Assembly: GCA_011064875.1 (NCBI GenBank)
Contig: JAAKFV010000007.1
Location: 1-42,030, forward strand
Length of the DNA stretch: 42,030 bases
Source of the DNA: Candidatus Anoxychlamydiales bacterium
Lineage (GTDB): Bacteria > Chlamydiota > Chlamydiia > Chlamydiales > SM23-39
Direction of reading: 5' to 3'
The stretch's first letter is position 1. Each line of letters opens with the position of its first letter. A model generated the notes under the pieces. It was not told where the DNA came from, searched no databases, and saw nothing but the letters and a program-made list of their open reading frames with translations. Of the stretch, positions 8,259 through 17,999 are shown in pieces. Made by a program: the position numbers and the translations under genes.

Positions 8259-9556
8259 TCAAACCTCTTTATTTTAGCTAAAATATCATCAATTTTGATT
8301 GTATTTAAACAGTCCATAGATTTGCAACCATTTTTCATATGGCATGGATTGCATTCCATATTTTGTACAATAGGAATAACGTTTAGTTTTTTCTCTGTCC
8401 AGTGATTCACATTATTAATTCCTGAGTAAATAACTATTGTAGATTTATCTAAAGCTGTAGATAGATGCAATATAAATGAATCAACACAAACAACGAGCTT
8501 TGCATTTTTTACAATGTATGAGAGCTCAGAAAAATTAAGTTTATCTGAGAGATTAAATAGGCTTTTTTGATTTAAATTACATTCTAAATCTTGAGATTTT
8601 ATAATCTGTGAAATTAGAGATGTCTCATAAAATCCTTTTCCTGTAAAAACTATTTTCTTTCCTTTTTTAAGAAGTTCATTTGTTAATTTTTGCCATTTAT
8701 TTATATCCCACATTTTTTTTAAACTACCAGCACCAATATGAAAGATGATATAATCATTTGGCAAATTAAAATTTTCTAAACTTTTCTGATTTTGATCTTT
8801 ATATCTATTTACAAACTCTTTAGTAAAAATATCGTTAGATATTTTTACTAATTTTGGTTCGATATTAAAATCTTCATTATTTGAATCTACATTTAAAAAT
8901 TTTAATAAATCTAAATGATATGAAAAAACATGCTGATTCTTATTTTCCCAAATTAAAGAATGCGATAAAAAATTTTCAAAACCTGCACTTGAATAGCCTA
9001 TTCTTATTGGGACTTTAGCTTTATAAAAAAGATATATGGAATTTGGGAAATGATAATGCAAGTCTATAGCTACTTCAAAATTTTCTTTTTTGATATCATG
9101 AATCACTTTTTTTCTAGAGATATAATAATTTCTAATTTTTTTAAAATTAGAAATTTCTTCTCTATTTATCTTCCAATGATCTACAACAAAAATTTTATCT
9201 ATAAGAGAAAAATTCTCTATAATTTGTTTAGAGACACTTGAACAAACAAACCCTATTTTAGCATCTGGATATTTTTCTTTTAAAATTTTCGCTGCTTTTA
9301 AAGAGATCAAAACATCGCCTAGATGAGCGATATTAGATAGAAGAATTTTTTTAGGATTTTTTATAAAATTTTCTAATTTTATTTTTTCATTTTTTAGAGT
9401 TATTTTTGATTTGAAAAAATCAAATTTCAAAATTTTTATAATTTTGAAATAAACAAATGAAAAAAAATCTACACTTTTTAAAAAGGTATAAAGAAGAGGG
9501 TTTTTGACGAGGTATTTCCCTTTAAGGGGGGAGACTTTATTAATTTTCTTTTTCAT
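8246..9556 (-). CDS. Glycosyltransferase family 9 (heptosyltransferase-like)
   Basis: 436 residues. The GT9 fold is indicated by LLSNIAHLGDVLISLKAAK near 72-90 and by the C-terminal nucleotide-sugar site FHIGAGSLKKMW, then VCVDSFILHLSTALDK and VIYSGINN. A Cys cluster near the end (MECNPCHMKNGCKSMDC) is common in this family. GT9 enzymes move heptose from ADP-heptose to LPS core. The GmhA-like and HldE-like enzymes at 1041-3159 could supply its donor, although those genes are in a separate operon. The start overlaps the uvrB stop as ATGA. The first ~65 residues are an extra basic extension before the usual family start. Donor sugar is inferred, not seen. Confidence 0.8.
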   Translation of the reverse strand: MKKKINKVSPLKGKYLVKNPLLYTFLKSVDFFSFVYFKIIKILKFDFFKSKITLKNEKIKLENFIKNPKKILLSNIAHLGDVLISLKAAKILKEKYPDAKIGFVCSSVSKQIIENFSLIDKIFVVDHWKINREEISNFKKIRNYYISRKKVIHDIKKENFEVAIDLHYHFPNSIYLFYKAKVPIRIGYSSAGFENFLSHSLIWENKNQHVFSYHLDLLKFLNVDSNNEDFNIEPKLVKISNDIFTKEFVNRYKDQNQKSLENFNLPNDYIIFHIGAGSLKKMWDINKWQKLTNELLKKGKKIVFTGKGFYETSLISQIIKSQDLECNLNQKSLFNLSDKLNFSELSYIVKNAKLVVCVDSFILHLSTALDKSTIVIYSGINNVNHWTEKKLNVIPIVQNMECNPCHMKNGCKSMDCLNTIKIDDILAKIKRFECKS

Positions 9557-11541
9557 TTAACTATTTCTAAGTTTTGATAGTAGTGCATCAAATCTCTGAG
9601 TTTTGCTGCATCTTCAAATCTCATCTCTTTTGCAGCTTTTTTCATCTCTTTTTGAATTTCTTTTATCTTAGCTTCGAGATCTTTAGTTGTATGAGTTTTT
9701 TTAAGATCGATTTTTTTAACATCTGATTCAATATCTTCTTTTAATCCAAATGTTTCTTCTAAAGTTTCGATTTTAGCTTTTTTTACTGTTTGAGGAGTTA
9801 TGCCATGCTTTTTGTTAAACTCTTCTTGCACAATTCTTCTTTTTTGAGTTATTGCAAGAGTGTGTTTGATGGCTAGAGTCTCATTATCTGCATACATGAT
9901 AACTCTACCATTTACATTTCTAGAGGCTCTTCCGCAGGTTTGAATAAGAGATGTCTCTGATCTTAAAAATCCTTGCTTGTCAGCATCTAATATAGCAACG
10001 AGTGTTACTTCTGGAATATCTAATCCTTCTCTTAGAAGATTGATACCGACTAAAACGTCGAATTTCCCAAGTCTAAGATCTTTAATGATAGCAATACGCT
10101 CTAAAGTATCTATATCTGAATGTAAATATTTTGCTTTAACATCAATATCGTTTAAAAATTTAGAAAGATCTTCTGATAGTCTTTTGGTAAGAGTGGTAAC
10201 TAATATTTTTCCGCCTTTTTCTTTCTCTTTTCTAATCTCTTCTAAAACATCATCTACTTGGCCTTCAGCTTTTTTTACTTCAATTTTTGGATCTAAAAGA
10301 CCTGTTGGTCTTATAATTTGCTCAACGATTTCGCCTTTAGATTGAGCTACTTCAAAATCAGATGGTGTTGCTGATACATAAATTACTTGATTTATCTTTT
10401 CAAAGATCTCATCGAATTTAAGTGGTCTATTATCGTAAGCTGATGGAAGTCTAAACCCAAATTCAATTAAAGACTCTTTTCTCGATCTATCGCCATTGTA
10501 CATAGCTCTCATTTGAGGAATGCTTTGATGAGACTCATCTATAAACATCAAAAAATCTTTTGGAAAATAATCCATTAAGCAAGGCGATGGTTGACCTGGA
10601 AGCCTTTGAGAGAAATGCCGAGAGTAGTTCTCTACTCCCTTACAAAATCCCATCTCTTTCATCATCTCTAAATCGTAGATGGTTCTTTCTTTAATCCTTT
10701 GTTTTTCGATAAGTTTATTTTCTTTTTCGAAAAAATTAATTCTATCTTCTAGCTCTTTTTTGATGCTATTTATTGCTAAAAATCTTACATCTTCAGGAGT
10801 TACAAAGTGAGATCCTGGAAAAATTTCAATTTTTTCTACTCTTTGAAATATTTGAGCGGTTAAAGGATCAATAATTGAAATTCTCTCTATCTCATCTCCA
10901 AAAAATTCTATTCTATAAGCTATATCGTCTTCGTAAGCTGGAACTATCTCTAATACATCGCCTCTTACTCTGAAATTTGCGCGAGATAGATCATAATCAT
11001 TTCTTTTATAGTGCAATTCAACTAAGTGAAGTAAAACATCATCTCGTCTAATCTCTTGGCCTACCTTTAAAGATAGAACCATTTGAGAGTAATACTCAGG
11101 AATACCAAGTCCATATATACAAGAGATTGAAGAGACTATTATTACATCATCTCTTTCAATTAAAGAACGAGTCGCACTAAGTCTCATCTTATCGATTGTA
11201 TCATTGATAGCTAGATCCTTTTCTATATAAGTGTCTGTTCTAGCTATATAGGCCTCTGGCTGATAGTAATCATAGTATGAGACGAAATATTCAACAGCAT
11301 TTTCTGGAAAAAATGTTTTAAACTCTTGATAAAGCTGGGCTGCTAGAGTTTTATTATGAGCTAAAATAAGTGTTGGCTTTTGCGTTTTTTGAATAATTTG
11401 AGCCATAGTAAAAGTTTTACCAGAACCTGTGATACCCAAAAGAACTTGGTTCTCTTTTTTTTCTTTTATGCCACGGGTGAGCTTTTCAATAGCCTGAGGC
11501 TGATCTCCTTTTGGCTCAAAATCGGTAGTTAACTTAAACAT
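9553..11541 (-). CDS. uvrB: UvrB, nucleotide excision repair helicase subunit
   Basis: 662 residues, the normal UvrB length. UvrB is the damage-verifying subunit that receives DNA from UvrA and recruits UvrC. Walker A GITGSGKT is at 36-43, the DNA-gripping beta-hairpin region YFVSYYDYYQPEAY at 85-98, and the DESH helicase motif at 335-338. The C-terminal UVR motif for UvrC contact is visible in the last ~40 residues (KEMRFEDAAKLRD). All key motifs are intact. It starts inside the end of the upstream tyrP (8-base overlap) and ends in an ATGA overlap with the GT9 gene, so it is the fourth gene of a compact six-gene transcript. Identification is secure. Confidence 0.97.
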   Translation of the reverse strand: MFKLTTDFEPKGDQPQAIEKLTRGIKEKKENQVLLGITGSGKTFTMAQIIQKTQKPTLILAHNKTLAAQLYQEFKTFFPENAVEYFVSYYDYYQPEAYIARTDTYIEKDLAINDTIDKMRLSATRSLIERDDVIIVSSISCIYGLGIPEYYSQMVLSLKVGQEIRRDDVLLHLVELHYKRNDYDLSRANFRVRGDVLEIVPAYEDDIAYRIEFFGDEIERISIIDPLTAQIFQRVEKIEIFPGSHFVTPEDVRFLAINSIKKELEDRINFFEKENKLIEKQRIKERTIYDLEMMKEMGFCKGVENYSRHFSQRLPGQPSPCLMDYFPKDFLMFIDESHQSIPQMRAMYNGDRSRKESLIEFGFRLPSAYDNRPLKFDEIFEKINQVIYVSATPSDFEVAQSKGEIVEQIIRPTGLLDPKIEVKKAEGQVDDVLEEIRKEKEKGGKILVTTLTKRLSEDLSKFLNDIDVKAKYLHSDIDTLERIAIIKDLRLGKFDVLVGINLLREGLDIPEVTLVAILDADKQGFLRSETSLIQTCGRASRNVNGRVIMYADNETLAIKHTLAITQKRRIVQEEFNKKHGITPQTVKKAKIETLEETFGLKEDIESDVKKIDLKKTHTTKDLEAKIKEIQKEMKKAAKEMRFEDAAKLRDLMHYYQNLEIVK

Positions 11542-12772
11542 TTTTATTCAAATAACCGCTGATAAGATTTTTCAAAAAACCCATCTCTTCTAAAATATCT
11601 AATCCAATTATCGCAAGCGCAATTAAAATCACTACGACAAGCAAAATCCGCCCTTTGAAAGATTGATAAAATTTCGCTTCTTTTACTTGCCATGTCATTA
11701 AAGCAGGTAAAATACATAAAAGTACTGCAACAAAAACTCCAGCGAATTGAAGAGCTGTTAAAAAAACCCTTTGATAACCATATAAGAAGATTAGAGGTGG
11801 CAAAAAAGTTAAGATACACGCTAAAAACCTACCTTTTTTATTTCTTTTGATTTTAAAGCCGTCTGATAAAAAGTCTGTCAAACTAAGTGTCACTCCAATA
11901 AAAGATGTGATGATTGCGCAAAAAGAGAAAATATTTGCTATTTTAGCAACCCAAGGAAGTTTTAATACGTTAATCAAATTATTAATTAAAGGTGCTGTTG
12001 ATCCTTGCCCTTCTATATACATTTGAGCAAGAGAGTTATCACCTGTTACCTTTACTGTTCCTAATACTAAAAATTCCCATACTACATAGATTATAAAAGG
12101 AATTAAACTACCTATTACCAAAGCTAATTTCATTTTTTTTACATCATGACGCATATAATTCGTAAGTGTTGGAATAATTATATGGAACCCATAAGAGGTT
12201 AATAAAATAGGAAAGCTAAATACGAGAGCTTTTTTATCAACATGCTTTATCAAATCAAAGTCTGTATGAGATGGAAGTAATATCGCTAAGACTAAATAAG
12301 CAGCAATAAGTCCGAACATCAATATTCTATTTATATAATCAGAGCTAGCAGAACCTAAATAAACGAAAATTCCAAAAATAACAACTAAAGGAAGCGGACC
12401 AGCCCAAACAGGGAGAGTATATCCTGTAAAATATTTTATAGCTTCTGTAAATAAAGGGGCAGATCCTGCCATGTAAGCTGCTGTTAGAGAATATAAAAGT
12501 AGGAGATAAAATACCCAAGCTACAGCCTTTCCCCAAAAGCCTAGGGTATGCTCAGCCATGGTAACTAAATTCACATTTCCTTTAACAGAAAGATTCGCCT
12601 CTAAATATAAAAAAGCAGTAATTAGCATGTATCCCCAAAAAAAGAGCAAAACAAAAAGGGTTGGGAAAAAGCCAGCAAAACCAGTCGTTACTGGAAGACC
12701 TAGCATTCCAGCTCCAATAGTCGTTCCAGAAATCAATAAAATGGATCCCAAAAATTTATTTGTCTTTATCAT
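11534..12772 (-). CDS. tyrP: Aromatic amino acid permease (TyrP/HAAAP family), downstream copy
   Basis: 412 residues, about 11 hydrophobic segments. The N-terminus GSILLISGTTIGAGMLGLPV is the family signature of the hydroxy/aromatic amino acid permeases (TyrP, Mtr), inner-membrane symporters for tyrosine or tryptophan. The Shine-Dalgarno AGGTG lies 7 bases before the ATG. It follows the other tyrP by 26 bases and overlaps uvrB by 8. Tandem tyrP copies are known in Chlamydia (tyrP_1/tyrP_2), where aromatic amino acids come from the host. The copies differ enough in sequence to be an old duplication, so they may differ in substrate (Tyr versus Trp), which cannot be told here. Confidence 0.9.
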   Translation of the reverse strand: MIKTNKFLGSILLISGTTIGAGMLGLPVTTGFAGFFPTLFVLLFFWGYMLITAFLYLEANLSVKGNVNLVTMAEHTLGFWGKAVAWVFYLLLLYSLTAAYMAGSAPLFTEAIKYFTGYTLPVWAGPLPLVVIFGIFVYLGSASSDYINRILMFGLIAAYLVLAILLPSHTDFDLIKHVDKKALVFSFPILLTSYGFHIIIPTLTNYMRHDVKKMKLALVIGSLIPFIIYVVWEFLVLGTVKVTGDNSLAQMYIEGQGSTAPLINNLINVLKLPWVAKIANIFSFCAIITSFIGVTLSLTDFLSDGFKIKRNKKGRFLACILTFLPPLIFLYGYQRVFLTALQFAGVFVAVLLCILPALMTWQVKEAKFYQSFKGRILLVVVILIALAIIGLDILEEMGFLKNLISGYLNKNV

Positions 12773-12798
12773 GACAATTCACCTTTTTTGTTTAATAT

Positions 12799-13998
12799 CT
12801 ATCTAAAAGTAGAAATGAGCTGGTTAAATATTATAACAAAAGAAAATAGTAAAACCAGTATTAAAGAAATTTTTCCACCTTTTGCATGATATGAGCTTGT
12901 CTCTTTATTTATGTATCTACCTATCCATGCCATTAAAGCGGGAAATATACAAAATATTATAACAGCGCAATATGCTCCTGCAAACCCAAGTGCTTTAAAA
13001 AAAATATCTGGATAGCTAAGTGCAAAAATAGTTGGTGGTAAAATTGCTAAAATTGCAAGCCACCAGTTATTTCTATGATCAGGTTTTACTTTTAGACCAT
13101 CAGCTATAAAATGCATGAGGCCTAAAGACTGAGCTAAAAAAGAGGTTACTATTGCAAAAAATGAAAACCATGCAGCAAATGTTACAACTAGTTTAGATTG
13201 CAAAACATTTCTAAGTGAAATCGTCGCTTCATTACCTTCAATAAACGCTTCATATAGCCCGAACTTTCCGCCTACAGGAACAATACCTAAAATTAAAACG
13301 ATCCAAAATAGATAAATTAAAAGAGCAAAAAAACTTCCACCAAGTATTGCTTTTTTTGTTTTTTGTAAATCTCCTTTCATATAAGCAGTTACAGTTGGAA
13401 TCATATTATGAAAACCAAAAGATGTAACTAAAACAGCTAGAGGTAATAAGAAATATTTCATATTAACGTGTGCGAAAAAAGAAAACTGAACTTTTGAAAC
13501 CCCTAAAAATATCATAAATAGATAGGTAACAATTAAGCCGATCATTAAAAGACGATTTGAAAAATCAACAACTTTTGTTCCAAAATAGACTATAACACCA
13601 AAGAAAATAACAAAAAAAATGCTTGTTAAATTTTGAGATATTGCAAACGGCAAAAATGATGAAAATAGTTTTCCACTACCCGCAATATAGGCAACTAAAA
13701 GCGAATAAAATAAAAATAGATATAAAACCCAGCTAATTATTTTACCAGCTTTCCCAAAAGCTTTTTCAGACATAGATATAATATTTACTCTTTCATAAAA
13801 CCAACCATTAACTTCAATTAGTAAAAGACCTGTAAAGGTCATAAAAACCCAAGATACTAAAAGAAGTATTATTGAAGGAAAAAAACCTGTAAGTCCCAAT
13901 AATACAGGAAGGCCTAACATTCCAGCTCCAATGCAACTACCAGCAATAAGTAACATTCCCCCTAAAACACTTCCAGGCTGAAGTTTTAATTTTTTCAT
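12799..13998 (-). CDS. tyrP: Aromatic amino acid permease (TyrP/HAAAP family), upstream copy
   Basis: 399 residues, about 11 hydrophobic segments. GGMLLIAGSCIGAGMLGLPV near residues 13-32 matches the family signature and aligns with the start of the neighbouring copy. Further shared stretches are ASFGFHNMIPTVTAYM-like (here VTSFGFHNMIPTVTAYMKGD) and the closing FPALMAW segment. Inner-membrane uptake of tyrosine, tryptophan or phenylalanine is the expected role. Its ATG overlaps the thyX-like stop as ATGA, and the second permease follows after 26 bases. Tandem retention suggests that two transporters with different properties are needed. Confidence 0.9.
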   Translation of the reverse strand: MKKLKLQPGSVLGGMLLIAGSCIGAGMLGLPVLLGLTGFFPSIILLLVSWVFMTFTGLLLIEVNGWFYERVNIISMSEKAFGKAGKIISWVLYLFLFYSLLVAYIAGSGKLFSSFLPFAISQNLTSIFFVIFFGVIVYFGTKVVDFSNRLLMIGLIVTYLFMIFLGVSKVQFSFFAHVNMKYFLLPLAVLVTSFGFHNMIPTVTAYMKGDLQKTKKAILGGSFFALLIYLFWIVLILGIVPVGGKFGLYEAFIEGNEATISLRNVLQSKLVVTFAAWFSFFAIVTSFLAQSLGLMHFIADGLKVKPDHRNNWWLAILAILPPTIFALSYPDIFFKALGFAGAYCAVIIFCIFPALMAWIGRYINKETSSYHAKGGKISLILVLLFSFVIIFNQLISTFR

Positions 13999-15614
13999 CG
14001 CCTAGCCTTTGTTTTTTCGACCCTTCTAATTTCTTGATCCATACGCCCTAAGGAATAACCTTCAAAATCCACAAATTTAAAAAAGTTTTCAAACTCAGGA
14101 AATTTTTTACAAACTTGTTTTGCCATTTCTTGAGCAACATATCTATAATTTTGATGTCCAGCAGCACCTGATCTAAGTTCACAAAGCCACTGAAGCGATC
14201 TTAAATTTATATTGAAATACCAATGTAAATTGTATGCCATTGGAACTATATATTGAGCCTCTTCTTTTAGCTCATTTGCAATAGTATCGTATGTTTGCTT
14301 TGCTTTTTTCATAGCATTTTCATAATCTTTTTCCATCTCTGTTCCCATAATTTCTTTAGGAATAAAATAACCATAATCACATGTTAAAAGCTGCCTTTCT
14401 TGAGTTAACATTCTATGTCTTTGCAAATCTCTATATATCCCAAAATCTGCTACTACTTCAAAAGTAAATGGTGCGTTTTCTAAAGCTCTAAAAGATTTAT
14501 GTCTTCTATTTTTTCTAGCCGCTGTTGCAGCTTCAAAAATTCTAATAATCTCTTCATTGGATAAACTTTTTGCATACTTTTGAAAAGCAGCTAGAGATGA
14601 TTGATTAAACTCAAAAAGTAGACTAGAAGCTACTTTTGCAACCGAGTCTGGATCAAAATTTATTAAATATATACCAGGGTTTCTATGCTCTTCAACTAAT
14701 TTTGAGTGTTCATCTGATAAAATTTGCAGATTTTTTCTAGTTTTTTCAATAAATTTTGTATGCGAAATTTGGTATTTGCTTGTAGGATCTGCTCTTTTTA
14801 CAAAAGATGGCATCTCTTTATAAAGTTCTGAATAAACATCTTTTGATATCTCTTGCATTTCAGCTAAACTATGAGTCGATACTTTTCTAATTAAATTTTC
14901 ATAATATCTACCATTTCCAAATGTTCCTAAATTAGTTAAAGTACTAGCCGGCAAAAGCCCTCTTAAACAATCCAAAACTTTTGCTCTGAGAGCTGCTTTA
15001 TATGCAACTTCAGAAACATCTTCATCTTTTGGGAAATCTTTTTTTATTATTTTAGTGAGCGTTGGAATCAATTTTGAATAAGTATCAAAAAGGTGATTGC
15101 AGGTTTCTAAATAAATGTTTTTATAAGCAGATGTCATTAAAATCGGCTCTTTATAAAAAAGATATTCACCATTAACTTTTTTATCGAAATACATATATCT
15201 TGTAGATTTTTCTAAAGGCGAGCCTCCTATTCTACAATCTTCAATAATTTTAGCACCGAGAATTGAGACATTCTCTATTGCTAAATGAGCTCCACCTAGC
15301 TCCCCTATTGAATCATCTCCAAAACCATCTAAAATTCTATCATAAAAGTTATTAGCTTTTTCAACAGCTAGGCTTTGATCTTCTTTTTCATTACTACTTT
15401 GATCAAAGAGAGAAAAAGAGATCTCATCATTTAATATAAAGTCTTTTAAGAGAAGAGATCTTAAGCCCAATGATGATCTAGAATATCTAGAAAATAAAGC
15501 TCCTTTAATAACTTCAGGGAGATTTTTTAAAACGAAAATATTACTAGATGTGTTCGTGACATATTTTTTTAAGATGTCGATTTGCTCTTTAGTAAAATTT
15601 TCTGTTTTAATCAT
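13995..15614 (-). CDS. thyX: Double-module ThyX-like protein (chlamydial CT632 type)
   Basis: 539 residues from the ATG at 15614. An in-frame TTG five codons earlier is rejected because a strong GGAGG lies 8 bases before the ATG and overlaps that TTG region. ThyX makes dTMP from dUMP using FAD and methylene-folate; usual ThyX is ~220-250 residues. Here two ThyX-like halves are visible: the N-half has ...LEKSTRYMYFD and LRGLLPASTLTNLGTFGNGR; the C-half has the RHR motif (RHRMLTQERQL) and NLRSLQWLCELRSGAAGHQNYR. The canonical RHRxxS serine positions are not conserved (Thr and others instead). As I recall, C. trachomatis CT632 has this length and form. It is the first gene of the operon leading to uvrB. 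Confidence 0.82.
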   Translation of the reverse strand: MIKTENFTKEQIDILKKYVTNTSSNIFVLKNLPEVIKGALFSRYSRSSLGLRSLLLKDFILNDEISFSLFDQSSNEKEDQSLAVEKANNFYDRILDGFGDDSIGELGGAHLAIENVSILGAKIIEDCRIGGSPLEKSTRYMYFDKKVNGEYLFYKEPILMTSAYKNIYLETCNHLFDTYSKLIPTLTKIIKKDFPKDEDVSEVAYKAALRAKVLDCLRGLLPASTLTNLGTFGNGRYYENLIRKVSTHSLAEMQEISKDVYSELYKEMPSFVKRADPTSKYQISHTKFIEKTRKNLQILSDEHSKLVEEHRNPGIYLINFDPDSVAKVASSLLFEFNQSSLAAFQKYAKSLSNEEIIRIFEAATAARKNRRHKSFRALENAPFTFEVVADFGIYRDLQRHRMLTQERQLLTCDYGYFIPKEIMGTEMEKDYENAMKKAKQTYDTIANELKEEAQYIVPMAYNLHWYFNINLRSLQWLCELRSGAAGHQNYRYVAQEMAKQVCKKFPEFENFFKFVDFEGYSLGRMDQEIRRVEKTKARR

Positions 15615-15744
15615 TTTATTTTCCTCCAAAACTTTTTAAATATTTTAAGAATATCTCTTTTAACTTTTATCATCAATGGAGTGTTTTATTTTATTCAGGA
15701 TTTGCAATCTCAAAAAACATAATCCTTGATGCTTTTCAACCTTA

Positions 15745-17880
15745 TTAATAAGCGTTTCTTTCATCATGAATGATCATATACAATTCTTTACCCGTTTGAG
15801 ATTTTGCTCCAACATCTCTAAGCCACTCAGACATCTTAAAATTAAATCTTTTTCTAGATGATTTATTCATAAAAAGATCTAGAGGAAGTCTAATAGAAAA
15901 ACCTTTATCGAAATACCTCTTAGAATTAACGATATCGACTTTATCTGTAAAAGTTATCCAAGTAGAGATCTCAAATCCACTTTTAAAATATTTTAAAATC
16001 TCTAATTTTATGCCTTTATCTTTTGCTAAAAACTGACCTATAGATGTTTTAAGAGTTAAGTCAAGGGGTTTTACATCAAAATATAAATTCAAAAAGTATT
16101 GAAACCCTATATACTTTTCAAATTCCTCTTTGTTATTATTAAATTTTCTTATTTTATTTTGAAAATTTAGCCCGCTATATTTTCTTTTATAAACATTTGC
16201 TGCCTCTATTGAAAAAGCAAAGCTTGAATTTATTGGGTAATATAGAGTCTCCAAGGCTAGCCCTGCATAAGCTAGCTCAAAATAACCGAGGGCTATTTTT
16301 GCAAAAAAAGCTTTTTTTAAATTAAAGTTTTTTTGAATAAAAGCAGAATCAATATGAAATGAGTTTGTTTCAAAATATTTTACAAAATCAGATCTAACGT
16401 TGATAATTTGTGAAGGGTTGTAGACATCTTTACTACCTACTTGAGCGCTAGCTTGCTTTGCTATGTAGCTTAGCTGCAAATTATAATATAGTTCGTCGAA
16501 TAGATAACCATCTAGATTTGCTAAAAAACCACCATCATATTTAAATTTCCCTCTGCATGCTCCGAAAAAAGCATTTATTTTTGGTCGAACAGATAAAGAG
16601 TATGGGCTTTTTTTTCTGAGATATAAAATTTTTGAAAAATTTTCATCTTCCTTTAAAGAGTAATCATTTATTTGAGTTAAAGCATCGAGTTCAAATTTGC
16701 CCATTTTTTTTTCTTTAAAGGAATTTAAATACTCTTTTTTAAATGAATATTCATGAAGATTTATACCTTCTGATTCTACTCTTACAACTACGCTATAATA
16801 ATCATCTAAAGGAAAAAAACTTAAAACATTTTGGATTCTTAATTTTAAAATTTTTTCATTTCTATATCTTTGATTTATAATTTTTAAAGCTAGACATTTT
16901 TTATCATTGGAATCCACAAACTTAGATGCCTTCATTAGATCTAATCCCTCATCTTTGAAAGCTAAGGCTAGGTTATTTGAAAAATCTTTTTCTTCTGTTA
17001 GATTTGAGAAATCTAGATTTCTAAAATCTGAAAAAATAGGTGGATCTAGATATTTTGGAAAAAGCCCATTAGATTTTCCTATATTATAATAAGCAGTTAA
17101 AGAAGTAGCTACTTTTTTACCTCTAAGAGAATTTACGGAGAATTGAAAAACATCTAAAAAAGAAAAATTAATCCCTACATTTATTGGAAAATTTACATCT
17201 CTACCTTTAAAATGTTCTTTTGCATGATTTTTATAATCATTTGCATCTAGCTCTGCTAAAAAGCTAAAATTTTTAAAAAACTTTGATTTTTTTAAAAATG
17301 GAAAATATGAAAGGCCCGCAAAAAAACCATTTATCCTTCCCCCGCCGTAGCCGATAGACGCTTCAAAATTTTGATCAAAAAAATCTTTTGTTACAACTAT
17401 GTATTTTGAAAAAAACCTCTTTGATCCATAAAAATCGTTTAATCCAATTGCTATTTCTGGTAAAAACTCAAATCCATCTTTTTTTTTAAGCAGAGCAAAT
17501 TTTATATTTGCAGCTCTGTCAGCATCATCTCCAAACCCCATTTTTCCAAAACCTGGTTCTAACACATTTTTAAATATCCAAAAATTACCAGAGAGTTCTA
17601 AGCGATCGAAATACTGAAAATTAGCACTGAGGATCTGATAAGGAGAGCTATTAGAATAACAAAATGCAAAAGTGCCAACTTCGTTTGTTTTTGCAGATGG
17701 CATAGCAAAATAACCACCCAAGCACATTTGATTATAAGTAAAAGGCAGATTATTATTTATTTTACTTTCAATTTTCTTTACTTTGTCTAAATGTTCAAAA
17801 TATGAATCAACATTGCAAAACACCCTGTTTCCAAAACATATAAAAACTAATATAAATATTAATAAAAAAAATATTTTCAT
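15745..17880 (-). CDS. YjbH-family outer-membrane protein
   Basis: 711 residues with a clear signal peptide (hydrophobic residues 4-17, likely cut near GNRVFCN at ~20-25). The N-terminal third resembles the YjbH/YmcA family: GGYFAMPSAKTNEVGTF, ANFQYFDRLELSGNFW and especially FYGSKRFFSKYIVVTKDFF followed by GYGGGRINGFFAGLSYFPF. The rest alternates polar and hydrophobic residues as in a beta-barrel. In other Gram-negatives YjbH is linked to exopolysaccharide secretion, though its exact action is unclear. It is transcribed alone on the minus strand, 130 bases before the thyX-like gene, and divergent from greA. No Shine-Dalgarno is evident before the ATG. A link to the glycan genes nearby is inference. 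Confidence 0.7.
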   Translation of the reverse strand: MKIFFLLIFILVFICFGNRVFCNVDSYFEHLDKVKKIESKINNNLPFTYNQMCLGGYFAMPSAKTNEVGTFAFCYSNSSPYQILSANFQYFDRLELSGNFWIFKNVLEPGFGKMGFGDDADRAANIKFALLKKKDGFEFLPEIAIGLNDFYGSKRFFSKYIVVTKDFFDQNFEASIGYGGGRINGFFAGLSYFPFLKKSKFFKNFSFLAELDANDYKNHAKEHFKGRDVNFPINVGINFSFLDVFQFSVNSLRGKKVATSLTAYYNIGKSNGLFPKYLDPPIFSDFRNLDFSNLTEEKDFSNNLALAFKDEGLDLMKASKFVDSNDKKCLALKIINQRYRNEKILKLRIQNVLSFFPLDDYYSVVVRVESEGINLHEYSFKKEYLNSFKEKKMGKFELDALTQINDYSLKEDENFSKILYLRKKSPYSLSVRPKINAFFGACRGKFKYDGGFLANLDGYLFDELYYNLQLSYIAKQASAQVGSKDVYNPSQIINVRSDFVKYFETNSFHIDSAFIQKNFNLKKAFFAKIALGYFELAYAGLALETLYYPINSSFAFSIEAANVYKRKYSGLNFQNKIRKFNNNKEEFEKYIGFQYFLNLYFDVKPLDLTLKTSIGQFLAKDKGIKLEILKYFKSGFEISTWITFTDKVDIVNSKRYFDKGFSIRLPLDLFMNKSSRKRFNFKMSEWLRDVGAKSQTGKELYMIIHDERNAY

Positions 17881-17960
17881 TTATTTAATTTGGATAAATA
17901 GTTAAAAACAATAACAAAAAATAAAATATTATGCAAATTTATTTTAAAGAAACCTAAAAA

Positions 17961-17995
17961 TATCTTTAATATATCTTAATTATATCTTAAATCTT
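17961..17995. repeat. TATCTT repeats at 11-bp spacing upstream of greA
   Basis: TATCTT begins at 17961, 17972 and 17983, with a partial fourth copy (ATCTT) at 17991. The 11-base spacing puts the copies on about the same face of the helix, just upstream of the likely greA promoter and within the divergent region shared with the YjbH gene. It could be an operator, an UP-like element or chance in AT-rich DNA. Confidence 0.4.
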
Positions 17996-17999
17996 TTGT

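Noticed and set aside
15670-15730. Weak inverted repeat (AGGATT ... AATCCT) between the thyX-like and YjbH genes
   Set aside because: Six bases with an ~18-base loop is within chance in AT-rich DNA, and no T run follows.
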